From: Chara braunii | Lineage: Eukaryota > Streptophyta > Charophyceae > Charales > Characeae | NCBI GenBank assembly: GCA_003427395.1 | Contig: BFEA01000265.1 | Span: 1,847,437 to 1,878,502 of the forward strand | Reading direction: 5' to 3' | Length of the DNA: 31,066 nt | Part shown: piece by piece, positions 30,581-31,066 of the stretch | How the letters are laid out: the number at the start of each line of letters is the position of its first letter | Position numbering within the stretch: position 1 is the first letter of the stretch | Position numbers and translations under genes: made by a program | The notes under the pieces: generated by a model | Told to the model about the DNA's origin: nothing | The model's database searches: none | Seen by the model: only the letters and a program-made list of their open reading frames with translations

Positions 30581-30826
30581 CAGTCAATCCCCTTTTTATC
30601 CAGGGCAATCAATGCTGGCAGGCAGTAGCCTTCTTGCACATTGCAGTCGCATTTTCAAATCTCATAGACACAATTTTGTATTGTAAATGGGACGCTTGAC
30701 CCATTTCCAGGAGGTGATGCGCCCACCAATAGATGGAGTCCCCCCAAAGGTGTTAGAGGTGTCTGCTCGTATCATCACCTCTAACATGCAGAAGGGAGTT
30801 TCAAAAAAAAAAAGAAAAAAAAAAAA
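30581..30826 (+). mobile_element. Short A-tailed retroposon or 5'-truncated LINE, copy 3
   Basis: A weakly similar upstream part (from CAGTCAATCC at 30581) is followed by GGGACGCTTGACCC at 30689 and CACCAATAGATGGAG. The 11-bp perfect hairpin TGTTAGAGGTG...CACCTCTAACA (30751-30786) then matches the copy-2 hairpin with compensatory changes. It ends in an A-rich tail (30803-30826). Without coding capacity it is either a SINE sharing the LINE tail or a 5'-truncated LINE copy. Confidence 0.7.
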
Positions 30827-31015
30827 GAAGTTTATGCTTTGTTTTCTTTTCTTTTTCATTCATTTTTTTTTTAAATTCAAAACAAAGGTCGGATTGAGAA
30901 AGAAAAAAAAAGAGGTTAATAAAAAGAAAGATATGTTCCATGACTTGGCAGAACGAACGGCTTCGGAAACGCACAGCTTCGAAAACGCAAAGCGGGAATG
31001 AATCTTCCCGCTTTC

Positions 31016-31066
<51 letters not shown>
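30827..31066. repeat. A/T-rich DNA ending in a GA microsatellite
   Basis: An AG dinucleotide run covers 31018-31065 at the window edge. AACGGCTTCGGAAACGCACAG and CAGCTTCGAAAACGCAAAGC near 30957-30992 are near-repeats. No gene is seen. Confidence 0.9.

Overview
This window looks like repeat-dominated nuclear DNA of a green plant or streptophyte alga. The evidence is a PIF/Harbinger DNA transposon, an L1-like LINE with a plant-type C-terminal zf-RVT knuckle, a U6-snRNA-like sequence, many microsatellites and homopolymer tracts, and assembly gaps. A charophyte such as Chara would fit, but that is inference. I see no intact host housekeeping gene.

Layout. (1) 1-1197: flanking DNA with two local duplications. 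(2) 1198-15558: a 14.4 kb PIF/Harbinger element with matching terminal inverted repeats and a TAA target-site duplication on both sides. It carries a broken Myb/SANT ORF on the plus strand (2109-3625), an unrecognised 146-aa ORF behind a TATA box (4116-4781), and a transposase on the minus strand. The transposase is cut in two: the C-terminal part is at 6379-6794 and the N-terminal part at 14122-15087. (3) 6795-14120: the 7.3 kb insertion that cuts the transposase. It has no convincing ORF but is packed with apparently structured sequence: a tRNA-Val-like Pol III unit, a U6-like RNA with a T9 terminator, seven hairpins with a constant core and covarying stems (10279-10996), an alternating A-B-A-B-A structured repeat (11285-11842), and a run of perfect short hairpins (12070-13480). 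(4) 15913-18012: a second, non-autonomous TIR element. (5) 18116-18217, 30408-30541 and about 30581-30826: three A-tailed copies of one short retroposon or LINE 3' tail. (6) 21482 to about 30541: a decayed L1-like LINE with a zinc-knuckle ORF1, an unusual middle coding region (23298-25309) without a recognised domain, and an endonuclease - reverse transcriptase - zf-RVT ORF2 with several frameshifts and stops.

How the parts relate. The Myb/SANT protein and the DDE transposase are the two partners a Harbinger element needs. Both are disabled here, so the element is not autonomous. The LINE is likewise dead, but its tail resembles the short A-tailed copies and could have supplied their mobilisation machinery. 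The strongest candidate for something undescribed is the non-coding insertion, above all its two adjacent arrays of RNA-like structured repeats.
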